Position numbers and translations under genes: made by a program. Shown piece by piece: positions 21,434 through 33,600 of a stretch of DNA of 64,000 nt (the stretch's first letter is position 1; the number at the start of each line of letters is the position of its first letter). The notes beneath the pieces were generated by a model. The model was not told where the DNA came from. It saw only the letters and a program-made list of their open reading frames with translations, and did no database searches. The stretch comes from Clarkia xantiana subsp. parviflora (lineage: Eukaryota > Streptophyta > Magnoliopsida > Myrtales > Onagraceae). The stretch covers positions 1,980,322-2,044,321 of the forward strand of contig JAPTYO010000004.1 of assembly GCA_036873135.1 (NCBI GenBank), in the 5' to 3' direction.

Positions 21434-24015
21434 ATGCCGTTCTGCGAGCTCGGCAGCAATGGCGATCAGCTCTACTACCGTACTTACGGTCAAGGCTCAG
21501 TCAAAGTCCTTCTCATCATCGGTTCGTCTTGCTCTCCTTGTTAGTTGAATTTGTCACGATTCAGTTTCTTCTTCTGGATTACCGATTGGATTGATTTTGA
21601 TTGTTTCAATTGGCAGGATTGGCTGGAACGCACAATTCCTGGACTCCACAAATCAGAGGACTAACGGGCACCGACCTGCCCAATGACGATGAATTGGAAG
21701 TGGAGGCTATTCAGAATTCTGAATTTGGTGGCGGAATCGAGGTGTGCGCGTTTGATAATCGTGGAATGGGTCGGAGTTTGATTCCCACGAATCGATCGTC
21801 CTACACGTGAGCTTCTTCTTATTCTTTTTTTCTTCTGCTAAATTGATTTGTTTTAGCTTCTCCTTACATTTTTTTTCTTTTCAATTCGCATGGTATTTGG
21901 ATGCAGAACAGAAATCATGGCGAAAGATGCAATTCATCTTTTGAATTACCTAGGGTGGACAAAAGCACACGTTTTTGGGCATTCGATGGGTAGTTCTCCT
22001 CTCACATTTTCTTGCAGAGCTGCCCATATTGTCTTACATTCCGCATTTCTTGCTCATTTGCTTGGATGATAATTTCGTCTTCCCTTTTGACGTCAAACCT
22101 CAGGAGGTATGATAGCTTGCAAACTAGCAGCAATGGTGCCCGACAGAGTTCTCTCATTGGCCTTACTTAACGTAACCGGTGGTGGTTTTGAATGTTTTCC
22201 AAAGGTATAATATGATGAACAATGATTGTGTCCTCTTGATATTTCAATTTTTGATGTTGAATGATGAAGCAGCAGCAAAACCTTTCCTGAACTTAACATG
22301 CACATGTATCACATCATCACTAGGTTGTTTGTTTAAAGCTAAAGTACTGATTTCTATAGTCACATGACTCAGTTGCACTTTTCTTACTCTGATGGGCTAG
22401 AGAAGTACTGAAGTGAGTCATATAATTGTGCATCACTTTTTTTTTGCCACTGAATAATATAATTGTTCATCATCAATAAGTGAAAAGCATTAGTCTATTT
22501 CCTTTCCTCAACAGCCAATCGAGTTTAACAACTATTTATTGTATTGGATTGTAAATACTTGTTACCTTTGCCTCAATTTGAGGTCTAACTGAGTTATTTT
22601 GGTTTTCACAGCTTGATCGCAGAAGTGTATCCATTGCAGTTCGGTTCTTAATTGCTAGAACTCCGGAGCAGAGAGCAGCTGTGGATTTGGACACCCATTA
22701 TTCTGAGGTCTGATTTTACCCTGATGAGAACATTACGTTACTCTGAATGTTAAAACCAAAGCCAAACGGATATTACTATTAGCTTTACATATTTACTAGG
22801 TTCTCTTTTTCATTAATCTCCATATTTCTCATGGAAGCTCTAAACTGCAGGAATATCTCGATGAATGTATAGGATCAAGCACCCGCAGAAAAATTTTATA
22901 CCAAGTAAGAAATACTAAACTTAATTTTTGTTTTGCCACTTAATAGGATAGATGCAATTTGATCATAGTCATGTCATTTTTTTCCACTTTCCATGTAAGT
23001 TCATCTAATTATTTATTTTACAGGAATATGTGAAAGCAATATCTTCAACAGGTATGCAGTCGAATCATGGACTTGAGGGCCAAATCAATGCTTGCTGGAC
23101 ACATAAGATGACGCAGATGGAGATTGAACGAATCCGTTCTGCTGGATTTCTTGTCTCGATCATTCATGGCAGGTATATAAGCCTAACAATATACATATTG
23201 AAGACCTATATTAGAACTAACATGCCAGAAAAGACATTCATCAGCTTCTAAAGTGTAAACCATCATATCTTGGAGTGCCTGACTAAGACCGAATATGCCA
23301 ATTGTAACCCACATTTACACAACTCATAAACACGATTTATTTGCAAAAAAAGAGTACTTATACGTCGAATTATAATACTTCATTTTATCCAACATCTTAA
23401 TTGAGTTAGATCCAATGTAACTATGTCAGATTTGTTTACTCTCTGTATTCCGTCTATTAGGGATGATGTTATTGCTCAGATCTACCATGCGAGAAAGCTT
23501 GCACAGAAGTTGTACCCTGTTGCCAAAATGGTAGACCTTCATGGAGGGCATCTAGTGAGTCATGAAAGGACTCAAGAGGTATATATACATTTGAACATTC
23601 CACCTTTAAAAAAAAATTGGTTTGTTATAACTTTGCTTCATTTCCAGGTCAATCAAGCTCTTCTCGAGTTGATTATAGCTTCGGAGAAGAAGATTATCCC
23701 CGACGATTGGACTAATTTGCCTAAGATAAGTCCAGGTCAGCATCTCTGCTCCTCTACATTTGCAGCTATTGGTTTTGTGTAGCTTCTAAATTCAATTATG
23801 CATATAATTTACTAGGTTGGATTCAAAAGAGCTTCTCAATTCAAAGAACCAATACCAATGGAGAAACGAATACCACTGTTCTCCAGTACTCGGTAGTAAG
23901 AGTGCAGATTATCGTGATGTACCTTTTGAGTATATTCATGTTGCTGTTAAAGCATGGAAGAGCAGCTGCTAGAAGGCTCACGCTGAAACCCGTAAAACTC
24001 GAAGCTTCCCTCTAA
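21434..24015 (+). CDS. Alpha/beta-hydrolase fold protein with C-terminal hydrophobic tail
   Basis: Ten exons: 21434-21521, 21617-21806, 21907-21989, 22104-22204, 22612-22707, 22851-22904, 23024-23172, 23461-23578, 23648-23735 and 23816-24015, giving 388 residues. All junctions are GT-AG and in frame. Oxyanion-region LAGTHNSW, nucleophile elbow GHSMGG (Ser about 119), acid GRDD (Asp about 255/256) and catalytic His in DLHGGHLVSHE (about 284) make a full triad. The substrate is unknown. The C-terminus adds a hydrophobic stretch (IIVMYLLSIFMLLLK) followed by basic residues, suggesting a membrane tail. By memory it corresponds to Arabidopsis At5g53050, next to RCF3, consistent with its position here. 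Annotation as a RutD-like or epoxide hydrolase would be over-specific. Confidence 0.88.
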
Positions 24016-24969
24016 CATCATAGCCTACAATAATCTGCAGCTTGTCAAAACAGAAAATAAAATGAGGCGACACCAAATTCTGAACTGGAGGTTGGTTGAA
24101 CAATATGCCACTAAAACTGCAGCCATGGAACAATGGAGACATGACATACCTGGTACTTGGTGTGGTGTGTAAGATGTTGATGTAATTTCTGGGTTGTAGT
24201 TTTGCAGATTGAGTTCAAGATAGATTAGAGAGGATGGCATATGTAGTGGAGAAAACATTACACCAGTCGCCAAGGAATCTAAGAATATTACTCAACAGAA
24301 TCTGTGATATCCATGGAATATTCTCTCTTTCATGTGATGCAAATTTCAAGCAAGGACTGTCTCATGTTTGGTAATATTTTGTGAGGATGTTGTTTTGATG
24401 GGTTTTTGGCAAAACAATCAAAATTGGGGCTTGACTGGAATATAGTAGTTGGAAAATATCTAAAAAGAAAAACTTCAGGGTCAATAATTCACATTTCGAA
24501 ACTTACTGGGCAATTTTTCTGCGTGAACAGTAGAATCCTAAGAAGAAGGAAAATAGGATTCTCTAACATGCTTATGGTCTTTTTAATATTAGAGAGGATT
24601 TAAATGTGATGCAGGTAAAACTTTTAAAAATATGGATATTTTTAGCTACGTCTAGAATTTGCATCATATTATTATTAATATCAATTTTTCTATAGGGTTC
24701 ACTTTTAGAATAATAGAAAAATATTAAAAAAAAAAAATACCACAAACATGGGTCTTATGAAAGAACCAACAAAAATAAAGGTAAATGAATTAATATAAAT
24801 ATTTTTAAGAGGTGGAAACTGAAACATACAAATAATTTAGGGGGAAATGATAATTTTCGTAAACTTTAAAAGTTAATTTTTTTTTCTATTAGAAATCTTT
24901 CAATTATGCTCCACAAGCACCATATCTTTTATACTTTTTTTTTTTGTATTTTTCTATTACTCTAAAGGT
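24016..24969. other. Hydrolase 3' flank and AT-rich spacer
   Basis: About 350 bp of moderate composition after the stop codon, probably 3' UTR, then AT-rich DNA. Short frames on both strands show no recognisable protein. Confidence 0.55.
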
Positions 24970-25011
24970 GAACGCCCAATCCACGACCTAGAGCTGGCTG
25001 CGGTGGGTTTT
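24970..25011 (+). pseudogene. Tiny relic of a Ty3/gypsy RNase H domain
   Basis: The frame starting at 24970 reads ERPIHDLELAAVGF, close to the conserved Ty3/gypsy chromovirus RNase H motif around HDLELAAVVFAL as remembered. The frame hits a stop a few codons later and nothing else of pol is visible. It is an isolated 42-bp fossil, so a chance match cannot be fully excluded. Confidence 0.45.
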
Positions 25012-25336
25012 CTTAGTCAACGATTGCAGAAATAAAGGCTTTTCATCTCGTGTCCCTATAGGTTTAAGAACAAAAACATGATACTCCACTAATATGGTAA
25101 AAAAACCCGAAATTATTTCTTTAGGGAAGGCAGTTATTTAGTAAAAGATTCAATATTATTATTAATTAAAATTCAAGACATACAGCAAATCACGAAATTA
25201 AGGATAAAACAAGTTGTCTGAGATACATGTGAATAACAGATTTAAACCGGCACCTTGGTCAGTTGAGAACTTGAGATAAGTGGATATAACAAATTTCCGA
25301 TACATGAAAATGTAGCTTTAATTTTCCAAACTAAAT

Positions 25337-26043
25337 GGGTTAAAGGTCCTTTTGGTACCACATGTTTGCAAAAATTACACTATTCATACCACTAGTATTT
25401 TTTCGTACCGAATTGGTACCATATGTTTCCAAACCTTACTGTTTTGGTACCTCCGTTAGGGTTCCGTCAAAAACAGCCGTTAAATGGCATGTGCCATGCA
25501 CGTGACCAGCCCAAAACTTTCAGTTTTGTTACAATTTAGTCCATCTAATACATCCCTAACTTTTATTTTGTTCAATTTAGTCCTAAAACTTAAAAACCAA
25601 ACCATTTTCCCAAATTGACCTAGCCGGACCTAGCCATGGGCTAGGTCCGACCCTGGGTCATGGTCGCCGGACCCAGGCGACCCCGTCCCAGGGTCGGAGT
25701 CGCCTGGGTCCGGCGACCATGACCCAGGGTCGGACCTAGCCCATGGCTAGGTCCGGCTATGTCAATTTGAGGAAATGGTTTGATTTTGAAGTTTTAGGAC
25801 TAAATTGAACAAAATAAAAGTTAGGGATGTATTAGATGGACTAAATTGTAACAAAACTGAAAATTTTTGGCTGGTCACGTGCATGACACATGCCATTTAA
25901 CGGCTGTTTTTGACGGAACCCTAACGGAGGTACCAAAACAGTAAGGTTTGGAAACATATGGTACCAATTCGGTACGAAAAAATACTAGTGGTATGAACAG
26001 TGTAATTTTTGCAAACATGTGGTACCAAAAGGACCTTTAACCC
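25337..26043. mobile_element. 707-bp near-perfect palindromic foldback element (Mutator-like)
   Basis: It begins GGGTTAAAGGTCCTTTTGG and ends with the reverse complement. The two arms of about 345 bp match almost throughout (GGTACCACATGTTTGCAAAA and TTTTGCAAACATGTGGTACC, and onward to the GC-rich core). They meet around an asymmetric spacer of about 17 bp near 25690. The direct repeat AAACTAAAT flanks it at 25328-25336 and 26044-26052. A 9-bp target duplication is the hallmark of Mutator-like elements. It encodes nothing. Transcription would give a long hairpin and potential siRNA source. Relatives lie at 303-549 and 17022-17278. Confidence 0.88.
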
Positions 26044-26052
26044 AAACTAAAT

Positions 26053-26809
26053 TCTATTTCAAAAAGTTGGCCAAAAAGAAATATTAGAAGAAAAAAAAAC
26101 TTACATGAAACAAGATTGGTTAACACTAAACATGCGAATACCATATAACTAACCGGTAAATGATGTGTTTTTTTTAAAATGAAATAAGTTTGAATTTCGA
26201 AAATAATAAGTTTGAATTTGCGAATACCATCCTTTAGATAAAGTTTTAATAATATATAAACGTTCTTGTCTTAAAATTACGAAAATAATAATAGCATACT
26301 GCAATTGGATAAACATTCGTCCAAATAGATGTAAAATGCGCCGTCTTTTTTAGAGTTGCGACAACTGAGCAGTGTGCTTCGAGGAGTCACTTGCTTTTGC
26401 TTAGGTGATGATCGGAATAGATCCTCCATTTTATGTTAAAGCAGATAATCTCTAATACAAAACAAACATGGTCATCGAGGGTCATAAAGATTTGTAAGTC
26501 ATCATGCATTTATTCAATGTCAATTAATGGAATACAATATAACAAAGTAAGCAAGCCATCAAAAGACATGAAAGCCCCTCTAATTCTTGGTAAGTATAGC
26601 AAAGATAAATTATTGAACTTTCAACACTATGTATATATAAGTAATATATATATAACCATATTAGTAAAGTAACTAACTGTACACGAATTATAGTGAAGTG
26701 AAGGACGACTGCCGTGATGGCGAAATCAGACCGTAAAGTCAGCAGATCCAACGGCTGTCGGTTGGGCTGACTTTTCATCTGCCTGAGTCTCCATTGATGC
26801 ATGCAAATA
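26053..26809. other. Spacer, no gene seen
   Basis: AT-rich except for a short GC-richer patch at 26700-26790. Frames on both strands there are short and unrecognised. Confidence 0.5.
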
Positions 26810-27487
26810 TCCCGAGAGGCTTAAAATCTCGCCCGTCCCGTCCTAGCCCGTCCCAAAAAGTCTGTCCCAAAAATGTACCCAAGCCCTAATGGACGGGACT
26901 TTTCTTCTCAACTAGGGATAGAGCTAGGGCTAGGGATTTTTTACGAAGTCCCAAAAGATCCGTCCCGTCCCGTCCCTTTTTGCTAACTAATCAGCTATAA
27001 ACTATAGTTAGTTAAGTTAACTTTAGTGATGACTCGGGTTGAAGTTCCATTTGATCTGGGATTTGTATTTATAACTTGTTATGTCAGAATTGTTGGTGAC
27101 TTTGTGTTAGAGTCTTGGTAAAACTTAGTATTGGAGTCATTGGTGAACTATTTTGGAGAACCAAGTTATGTGTTGAACTTGGTGTTCTTACAAGTGACAA
27201 AACATTTGAGTGATTTTGATGTTTTATGGTGAACTTTGTGGTATGTGCTGAACTTTGTTGTTGTTCTATGTTTGGTTATGGTTTAATTAAATTGAGTATG
27301 ATTTTTTTTTTTGAACTTTGATGGGAATTTGGGTTTGTCCCATTTGTCCCTAGTCCCTGTAGGCCCGTGACGGGCGGGCCTTTTCCTACTAGGTAGGGCT
27401 CGGGACAGCCATTAAGTGGCCCTAATTTTAGGGCTTGGGCCATTTTTTAGAAAAAGTCCGCCCATCTGTCCCATGCTCAGCCCTAGA
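26810..27487. mobile_element. hAT-like non-autonomous element
   Basis: The left end carries GCCCGTCCC repeats and AAGCCCTAA. The right end carries GGGACGGGCGGGCC-like segments and finishes CATGCTCAGCCCTAG, the sort of end seen in plant hAT MITEs. GATGCATGC occurs immediately outside both ends (about 26800 and 27486), compatible with an 8-bp target duplication. The terminal inverted repeat is imperfect, so the exact borders are uncertain. A diverged relative lies at 37352-37866. Confidence 0.45.
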
Positions 27488-28600
27488 TGCATGCATGGTT
27501 TTCTGACGTTCATGTTATTCTATATATAGCCTTATTTTTTTTTTATTATTTATACTTTTTTTTAAGTTTACGAATCTATAATTTCAAAATTCATAGAATG
27601 TGGAATTACAAAAGTTCAACGCAATTGTGAAAATATAGATACATTAATATTGGAAAGAGCTACACAAATTTTTTTGAAGGTACATGAAGGCGGTGTTGCT
27701 CAATATCGGTTTTTATTTTTGGCTATCCTTGCATTGCATGGTCCAAAATAGACTGAAGTTATACATTCCTTCTATCCAACTGCTAAATTCTTATATAAAA
27801 ACTGCTAAATTCATTGATTTTTAGAGTTATTTAATTCGTTAACTAAAAGCAATTAACAACTTGATGTCATAAAGTGGGAGATGGATGTTATTATTATAAC
27901 TGGGCTTGAGGAGATTCTTTATGGGCCTAAAGTAGGTAAAGCCCACTATAGATTTAATGCCGTACCGACTTCTAGAAGCACGTTTCTATTCCGTAAGAAC
28001 AGCTGCAAGCTTTTTTACTCGACGTGTTTCTATTCCGTACAAATTAGATAGTAACTTCAACTAACCAAAAAATAAAAAATCCGAAATTTGTTCAATTGAT
28101 CATCTAACATTTAATAACCCACCCTTACCTAACCGGATTTCAGACTTCTATAAAATATACAAAGTTGTTAATAGATCAGTAATTTGGAATTAAAAATTAT
28201 GATTTTCTCAATTTAGTCGTTTAAAATTTTACGTTTGCCACCCCAAATTTCTTTGCATTAATTATCTGCTTCTAGATCAGTTCTTGCCCCTGAATACCAT
28301 TGTATTTTATTCGACATATATATATATTCATGTTCGAATACAATCTAGTTATTAACAACACCATTGCAAATATAGTTGTTTGTAAACACAAAAACACTAA
28401 TACATATGTAAATACTATTAATGATGATAATTAAAGACACAGACAAACTCAAGATAATTAATTAAGGACACAAACTCGATCAGGACAGCAAAAACCTTCC
28501 TTCCCTACTGCATGCATAACCGTACATTTCCTACTGCAATAAATAACATCTAACCCTTTAGATTACATTTTTTTCTTCGTCGTGTCGTATCCGTGTAAAA
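27488..28600. other. AT-rich spacer downstream of starch synthase I
   Basis: No gene recognised. Short AT-rich tracts and small direct repeats only (for example GTTTCTATTCCGTA at about 27984 and 28024). Confidence 0.55.
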
Positions 28601-28605
28601 CAATC

Positions 28606-28670
28606 TTCTGCATAAGGTAGATCAAGCCAACTGAAAACAAAGCCTCTTCACATTCAACATACTCGACCCT
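28606..28670 (-). pseudogene. Decayed duplicate of the terminal starch synthase exon
   Basis: On the minus strand the segment reads TGTGAAGAGGC...GATCTACCTTATGCAGAAG. It aligns with the end of the SS1 last exon (TATGAAGAGGTC...GATCCACCTTATGTCGAA) about 200 bp away. Its frame is lost. The most likely origin is a local tandem duplication of the gene's 3' end. Confidence 0.4.
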
Positions 28671-28814
28671 CGGATCAAGTGGACAACAATATTCTGTATA
28701 TTTCTGCTGCAGAAGTAAAATCAAACATCTTAGTATGCTTCTGGCAAAAAAAAAAACATCTTAGTAAGCTGTTCTCAATGCCTTGTTTTTTGGTTAGAAC
28801 TCTTCTGCATTACC

Positions 28815-31800
28815 TCATTCGACATAAGGTGGATCGAGGAAGGCCCAACGGAAGACCTCTTCATACTGAATCGCAGCATTGTCCCATGTGTAGTTCTTCT
28901 CCATGCCTCTCCTAATCAATCCCTCCCATGAGGATTTGTGATCTTTGAATGTCTTGATGGCGGTTCTCAGTGCCTGTAATAAGCCTCGTTAGTGCAAAAT
29001 GGAACGACAATCTTAGCAAACTGTCGGGATTGTTAAGCTGACTTACCGCTAGCATACTATCTTTTGTCAGTGGAGAGAAAGCCCACCTGCCAATCATCCA
29101 ATACAAGTCATTTACGAGGCGAGGTAGAAAGCTAGAATCAATATTCTGAATCGCCGCTCATCGGAAATTCTAAGATCCCCATTGAATAGTTCATACTTCC
29201 AAATTGTGGCTGATAAGCTCGTTGTTAGCTGAACTTTTTTTTTGGATGACTTTCACTAGCGGAACTAATACCAAATTACGAGTTGCTAACTCCGTCCATT
29301 TTACAAGTAAAATTGGATGAAAAATGTCACATGGACGGTAAATGGATTTTCTATCAGTGACTTAATAGAAAAATGGATTGGGCTAGCAAATAGCAACAAT
29401 GTATCAGTTTAGTCGCAAAAAAAGTTCAGCTAGCAATTTGGTACTTAGCAGTTAGCCCCTATGTTTAAATCAAAACAGATTTCCCAAAACTATACCCGGT
29501 ACCGGTGCCTTTGCCTTCTTGAGCATATGGATTGAAGGTCTCTACTGTATCCTGTACAGAAAAATGGAGCAACAACAGTTAATGTCTAAAGAGAATTCAT
29601 GAACAATGAGTTGCTATTATTCACAACTTTTGAAGCTGAACCCACTCTTAGTCCTCCAGTGGCGTGAACTACAGGTATAGTTCCATATCTCATCGCATAC
29701 AATTGATTTAGCCCGCATGGTTCGAATCGTGATGGCATCAGTAGAATGTCACAGCTGTTGAGACAATCAGGGGATAAATCAGCTATACTAACAGAAATGA
29801 AATAATCAAATGCAAAAAGAAAAGAAAACTGTAAGATTTAAAATTTTCAAGTTACCCTGCTGTAATTCTATGAGATATTGGGACATTAAATCCAACCCAA
29901 CCCCGGAACTTGTCTTTGTAAGTCACCTCTGCTGCTCTCATCCAATCCTCGTATTCTTGACCTCCAGATCCAAGCATAACCTGTAAAGCTCATAAATTTG
30001 CAAAATCTAGAATGGTAAAAAAAATGGAACTCAAACTTGAGCTAATAACCTGAAACAAGAAGAGAGTTTCTGAAAGACTTACAAATTGAACATCCTCTTG
30101 CATGAGCTCTGGAATTCCTATCTGAATTAGGTCAATTCCTTTTTGATAGTCCAGTCTTCCGATGAATCCAATCTGCAAAATCAGTTTCACGTTAAAAAGT
30201 TGACAAAAAGGTCAAAGGGTTCATTTCCATGCATAAAATGTCAGAATTACCAATGGACAATCTGGTCTTATTGCAAGACCAAGCTCCTTTTGTAGAGCAG
30301 CCTTGCATTTCGCCTGGAATTTATGTTCAGTTAGTTATATAAGACAATTTATAAATCAAATATGTCGGTTAAAAATTTAGCCACCTTTCCAGACAGGTCC
30401 TCTAGTGAATAATGGAAAGGAAGATTCTCATCGTCCGAAGGGTTCCATTCATTCACGTCAATCCCGTTTGTGATTCCTGTCACATTACCACAAAATGGAG
30501 ACTAAGAGGGGAAACAAAATTAATCGGACCTCTGTTCTCAAATATGAACCTATTTTCTGCTACCACGAGCTCTGCATCAATAGACTTACTCCTTTCCAAT
30601 AATTTTCTCTGTTATAGTCCAAATAGTGCTTGGCCAAAAAAAAGTCCTAATAGTGAAAGTTGATCGGGCATTTGATGAAGATACAGAGGAGATGGAAAAT
30701 TAGTTTTTGAGGTAAGCATACTATGATAAATCCGACCACTATTGAACGTACTGAAAAAGTTAATAGGATATATTGGAATAAAATTCTTGCACAAAAGATA
30801 CATCTTTTTGCTTGCTCAAGAAGCATACCGTTGAGAACAAACTGGCGGCTGCTTAACAAGTCATTAAGACCATTTCCACCTTCAACCGTTGTTATCTCCC
30901 AAGAATATCCCTGTGTTTGCAAGGAACAACTTTTGAACTTTTTTCGAGCTTATAAGGTTGCATAACTTTGAAAAAGTTGTTTTCAAATTGAACCACGTTT
31001 AAATTTTTCGAATGCCAGTTATTTCCCAAAGGTTAAGGTTTCAAATCTAATAAGAATCTCTAATTTATACCTTACTAACTGTGAGGATCCGGTCGGATGT
31101 CACAATTGCACCCTTCAGAATATTGACGGCTTCGCCAGTATCAAGAGCATGTGTTCTTGCCCAAGTGGGGAAAACCCATCCAACTGCTCCATACCATTGA
31201 GGAGGCAGTCCCAAATTCTTATAAGTCACTGCAGCTTCGACTCCCTAACAAGTGGAGGAAGTAATCAAACTTGAGTTCTACAATTTATGACCTTCAATCA
31301 CAACATATTCAACTTTGAGCATTTTTCTCTGAACTGACAGCTATATAGAAGACTGATTCCTTTCTCAGAATTAAATTGACCATTTCAACAAACCTAAAAT
31401 TAATCTTCTCATGTTACAAGACGTAAAACTAATCCCATCCATGTGGCAGAAAGAGGTAAATCCACAGAAAGACTTACCTGATGTGCTAGGTTGTGAATTA
31501 CAAGAACAGTACGAGCATCTTTATAAACACCATATGGTCGATACTTAGCTGCCAGGAGCCTGAAACGAGATAACGTTAAGGATAGTGCAATATAGCAATA
31601 GCAAGTAATAAAGAAAAAAAAGGAAAAACCTAAAATAAGTCAGTTACATTGGGACGAGGCCTGCGTGCCAATCATTTACAAGAAAGAGACATTTTTCCCC
31701 GTACGTGAACCCTCCCAATGGGAGAACCAACGGGGCTTCGGTTGCTGCATGGCAAAGTAAAGTGAACCGAAACTGTAAAACCAGTGAGAAAATAATGTCA

Positions 31801-33318
31801 TTTGTCAAATAAACCATCAATTTACTATACATATCTGAAGATTAAAAGAGTCAGAAACAGAGAGAGATACCTGATTATCACCGAAAGCACCAAAACTATC
31901 CCCATAAGGGTTTCCAGGGCGTTGGTAGGCAGGGTGATCCACAAACACCTATGTGCATAGAAAGTATTGAATTAATGCTCGTGAAATGGAAGTGCACGAA
32001 TGGACTCTCACAGAAGCTTTCAGTCTCAAAATTCTACATGTGCGGCGAACGTTCTTACCCAATCGACACCTTTCCTGTACTCATGGAAGAAACCAACCTC
32101 CTGAACGCCTCCAAAGCAATAAAGCTTCGTGGGACAAACCATGTCCACAGCACCAGCATATTTTTCATCTGCTTTGGTCCCATGGAGATATCTTGGAGAT
32201 ACAACCATAACGCGATGGCCACGAGCAGCCAATGCAATTGGCAGTGAACCACAAACATCTCCTAAGCCTCCTGTCTTAGAATATGGAGCTGCCTCAGAAG
32301 TAACAAAGACAATATTGTACTTTACTTTGGTATGCTTTTCATCTTTAGTTTTAATGTCCTGAGCTTCCTTCCCCTCAACGGTCTGCAATTCTTTCGGGTT
32401 GCTAGTAACTTCGACAGTCTCTGCAATGCCCACGGCATTAAATTTTGATAAAATCTTAACTAGTTCTTAGTAATATATAACAGATCATACCGATAATATA
32501 CATGAAGAGAAGTTGGTAGAAAAACAATGATAATAACTAATTATGTAACAACAAACAAGAAATTAGCATAATCCTTACATAACAGTTGATGAAAGCTATG
32601 AATATGAACCCGGAAATGTTAGATTTTTTTTAATCTTAAGAAATGTTAGAATTAAACAAATAATTGCCCACAGAATTGATCTACTGCATAATCAATACAT
32701 GGAAGTGAAATCAAATACCAGCAAGAAGGAAATATATATCTGCTACATCATCCTAGAATGTACTGATTTAATACTTAGAACAGAATACGAATCACTCTAT
32801 CGTGTTAAGGAATCACCGGGCAGATTCTAAGAACTAAAAGCGGAAATTTTCCGAAATTGGAACCCTAGACTAGTAAAATTCAACAAAGATGACATCCACA
32901 TTTTACAGTAACTGGATATTAGAGTTGCCACCAGACAATTTAATTGACTAATTAATTGCCACCAGCACCGCCATCAAAAGATTCCATAACACACATATAT
33001 AAACAAAAGCTTACCAGCAGTAGCAGCAGCACCAGCAGCTAAAGAGTTTGGAACCAAGTTGAACCCAACCACGGCGCCGGAGCTGTCCCTCTCAGTATCC
33101 ATTACAAAACCTTTCTTATCATCCGGAGACGGAGAATTCCCGATCACATCGCCGCTCTGATCCTTCACCGATCGCCTAACCGTCAAGGCGCCTCCTCGCT
33201 TCCCGCGTCTCCAGAAAGCGGCGGGAAATGGTGGCGGAACCCCCGCATGAGGTGGTTTCAGACGAAGTGCTGATCGGTTGTGGAATAAGACTGGACGGTG
33301 GATGCTCAGAGTGTCCAT
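28815..33318 (-). CDS. SS1: Soluble starch synthase I, plastidic
   Basis: Fifteen minus-strand exons: 33318-33015, 32420-32059, 31948-31871, 31772-31648, 31559-31478, 31244-31071, 30910-30829, 30476-30385, 30313-30251, 30172-30083, 29980-29856, 29754-29646, 29551-29496, 29086-29047 and 28973-28815. They give 646 residues, close to Arabidopsis SS1. A basic, Ser-rich N-terminus fits a plastid transit peptide. The GT5 domain has the ADP-glucose-binding SKTGGLGDV (about 149-157). The GT1 domain has [31 protein letters not shown] and the second HATGGL loop (about 556-561). The protein ends DPPYVE. It elongates short amylopectin chains from ADP-glucose. A (CT)n tract lies in the probable 5' UTR, and the last-but-one intron contains a CTAGC-family element. 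All landmarks favour SSI over GBSS. Confidence 0.95.
29209..29460. mobile_element. CTAGC-family element in a starch synthase intron
   Basis: GTTAGCTGAACTTTTTTTTT at the left and AAGTTCAGCTAGCAATTTGG at the right form inverted ends. Inside, GAGTTGCTAACTCCGTCCAT pairs with ATGGATTGGGCTAGCAAATA. It lies wholly within the intron between exons 13 and 14 of SS1. Confidence 0.65.
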
Positions 33319-33600
33319 GGCATGAATGAGAATGGAGAGGACAGCAGAGAGAGAGAGAGAGAGAGAGAGGGAAGGTGATATTATAGAGAAAGGATCCTCG
33401 TGAATTTAGCAGAGGAGGGAGAGAGAGAGAAGCGTCGTGAAGGCAACGAAAGAGAAGGCTTAAAGGTCGGACGGGGGAGAAGAGAAGAGCGAGCTTTGTT
33501 CGTTGATTGCGAAGGAAGGGAGACACCTACGCCTTTCAGCTGAGATCTAGATTGAGCGAATGCTATCATCCTATGTGGCACCCACGTGGCACCTACGTGT
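33319..33600 (-). promoter_or_regulatory. 5' leader and promoter region of starch synthase I
   Basis: Upstream of the SS1 start codon, a (GA)n run at 33346-33369 reads (CT)n in the transcript, as is common in plant leaders. A GGCACC(C/T)ACGTGGC-type repeat with ACGTG cores (G-box-like) lies at about 33577-33597. The transcription start was not assigned. Confidence 0.45.

Noticed and set aside
28815..33318. Granule-bound starch synthase (GBSS/waxy)
   Set aside because: Protein landmarks (HATGGL second loop, DPPYVE end, N-terminal arm) and the remembered sequence fit SSI.
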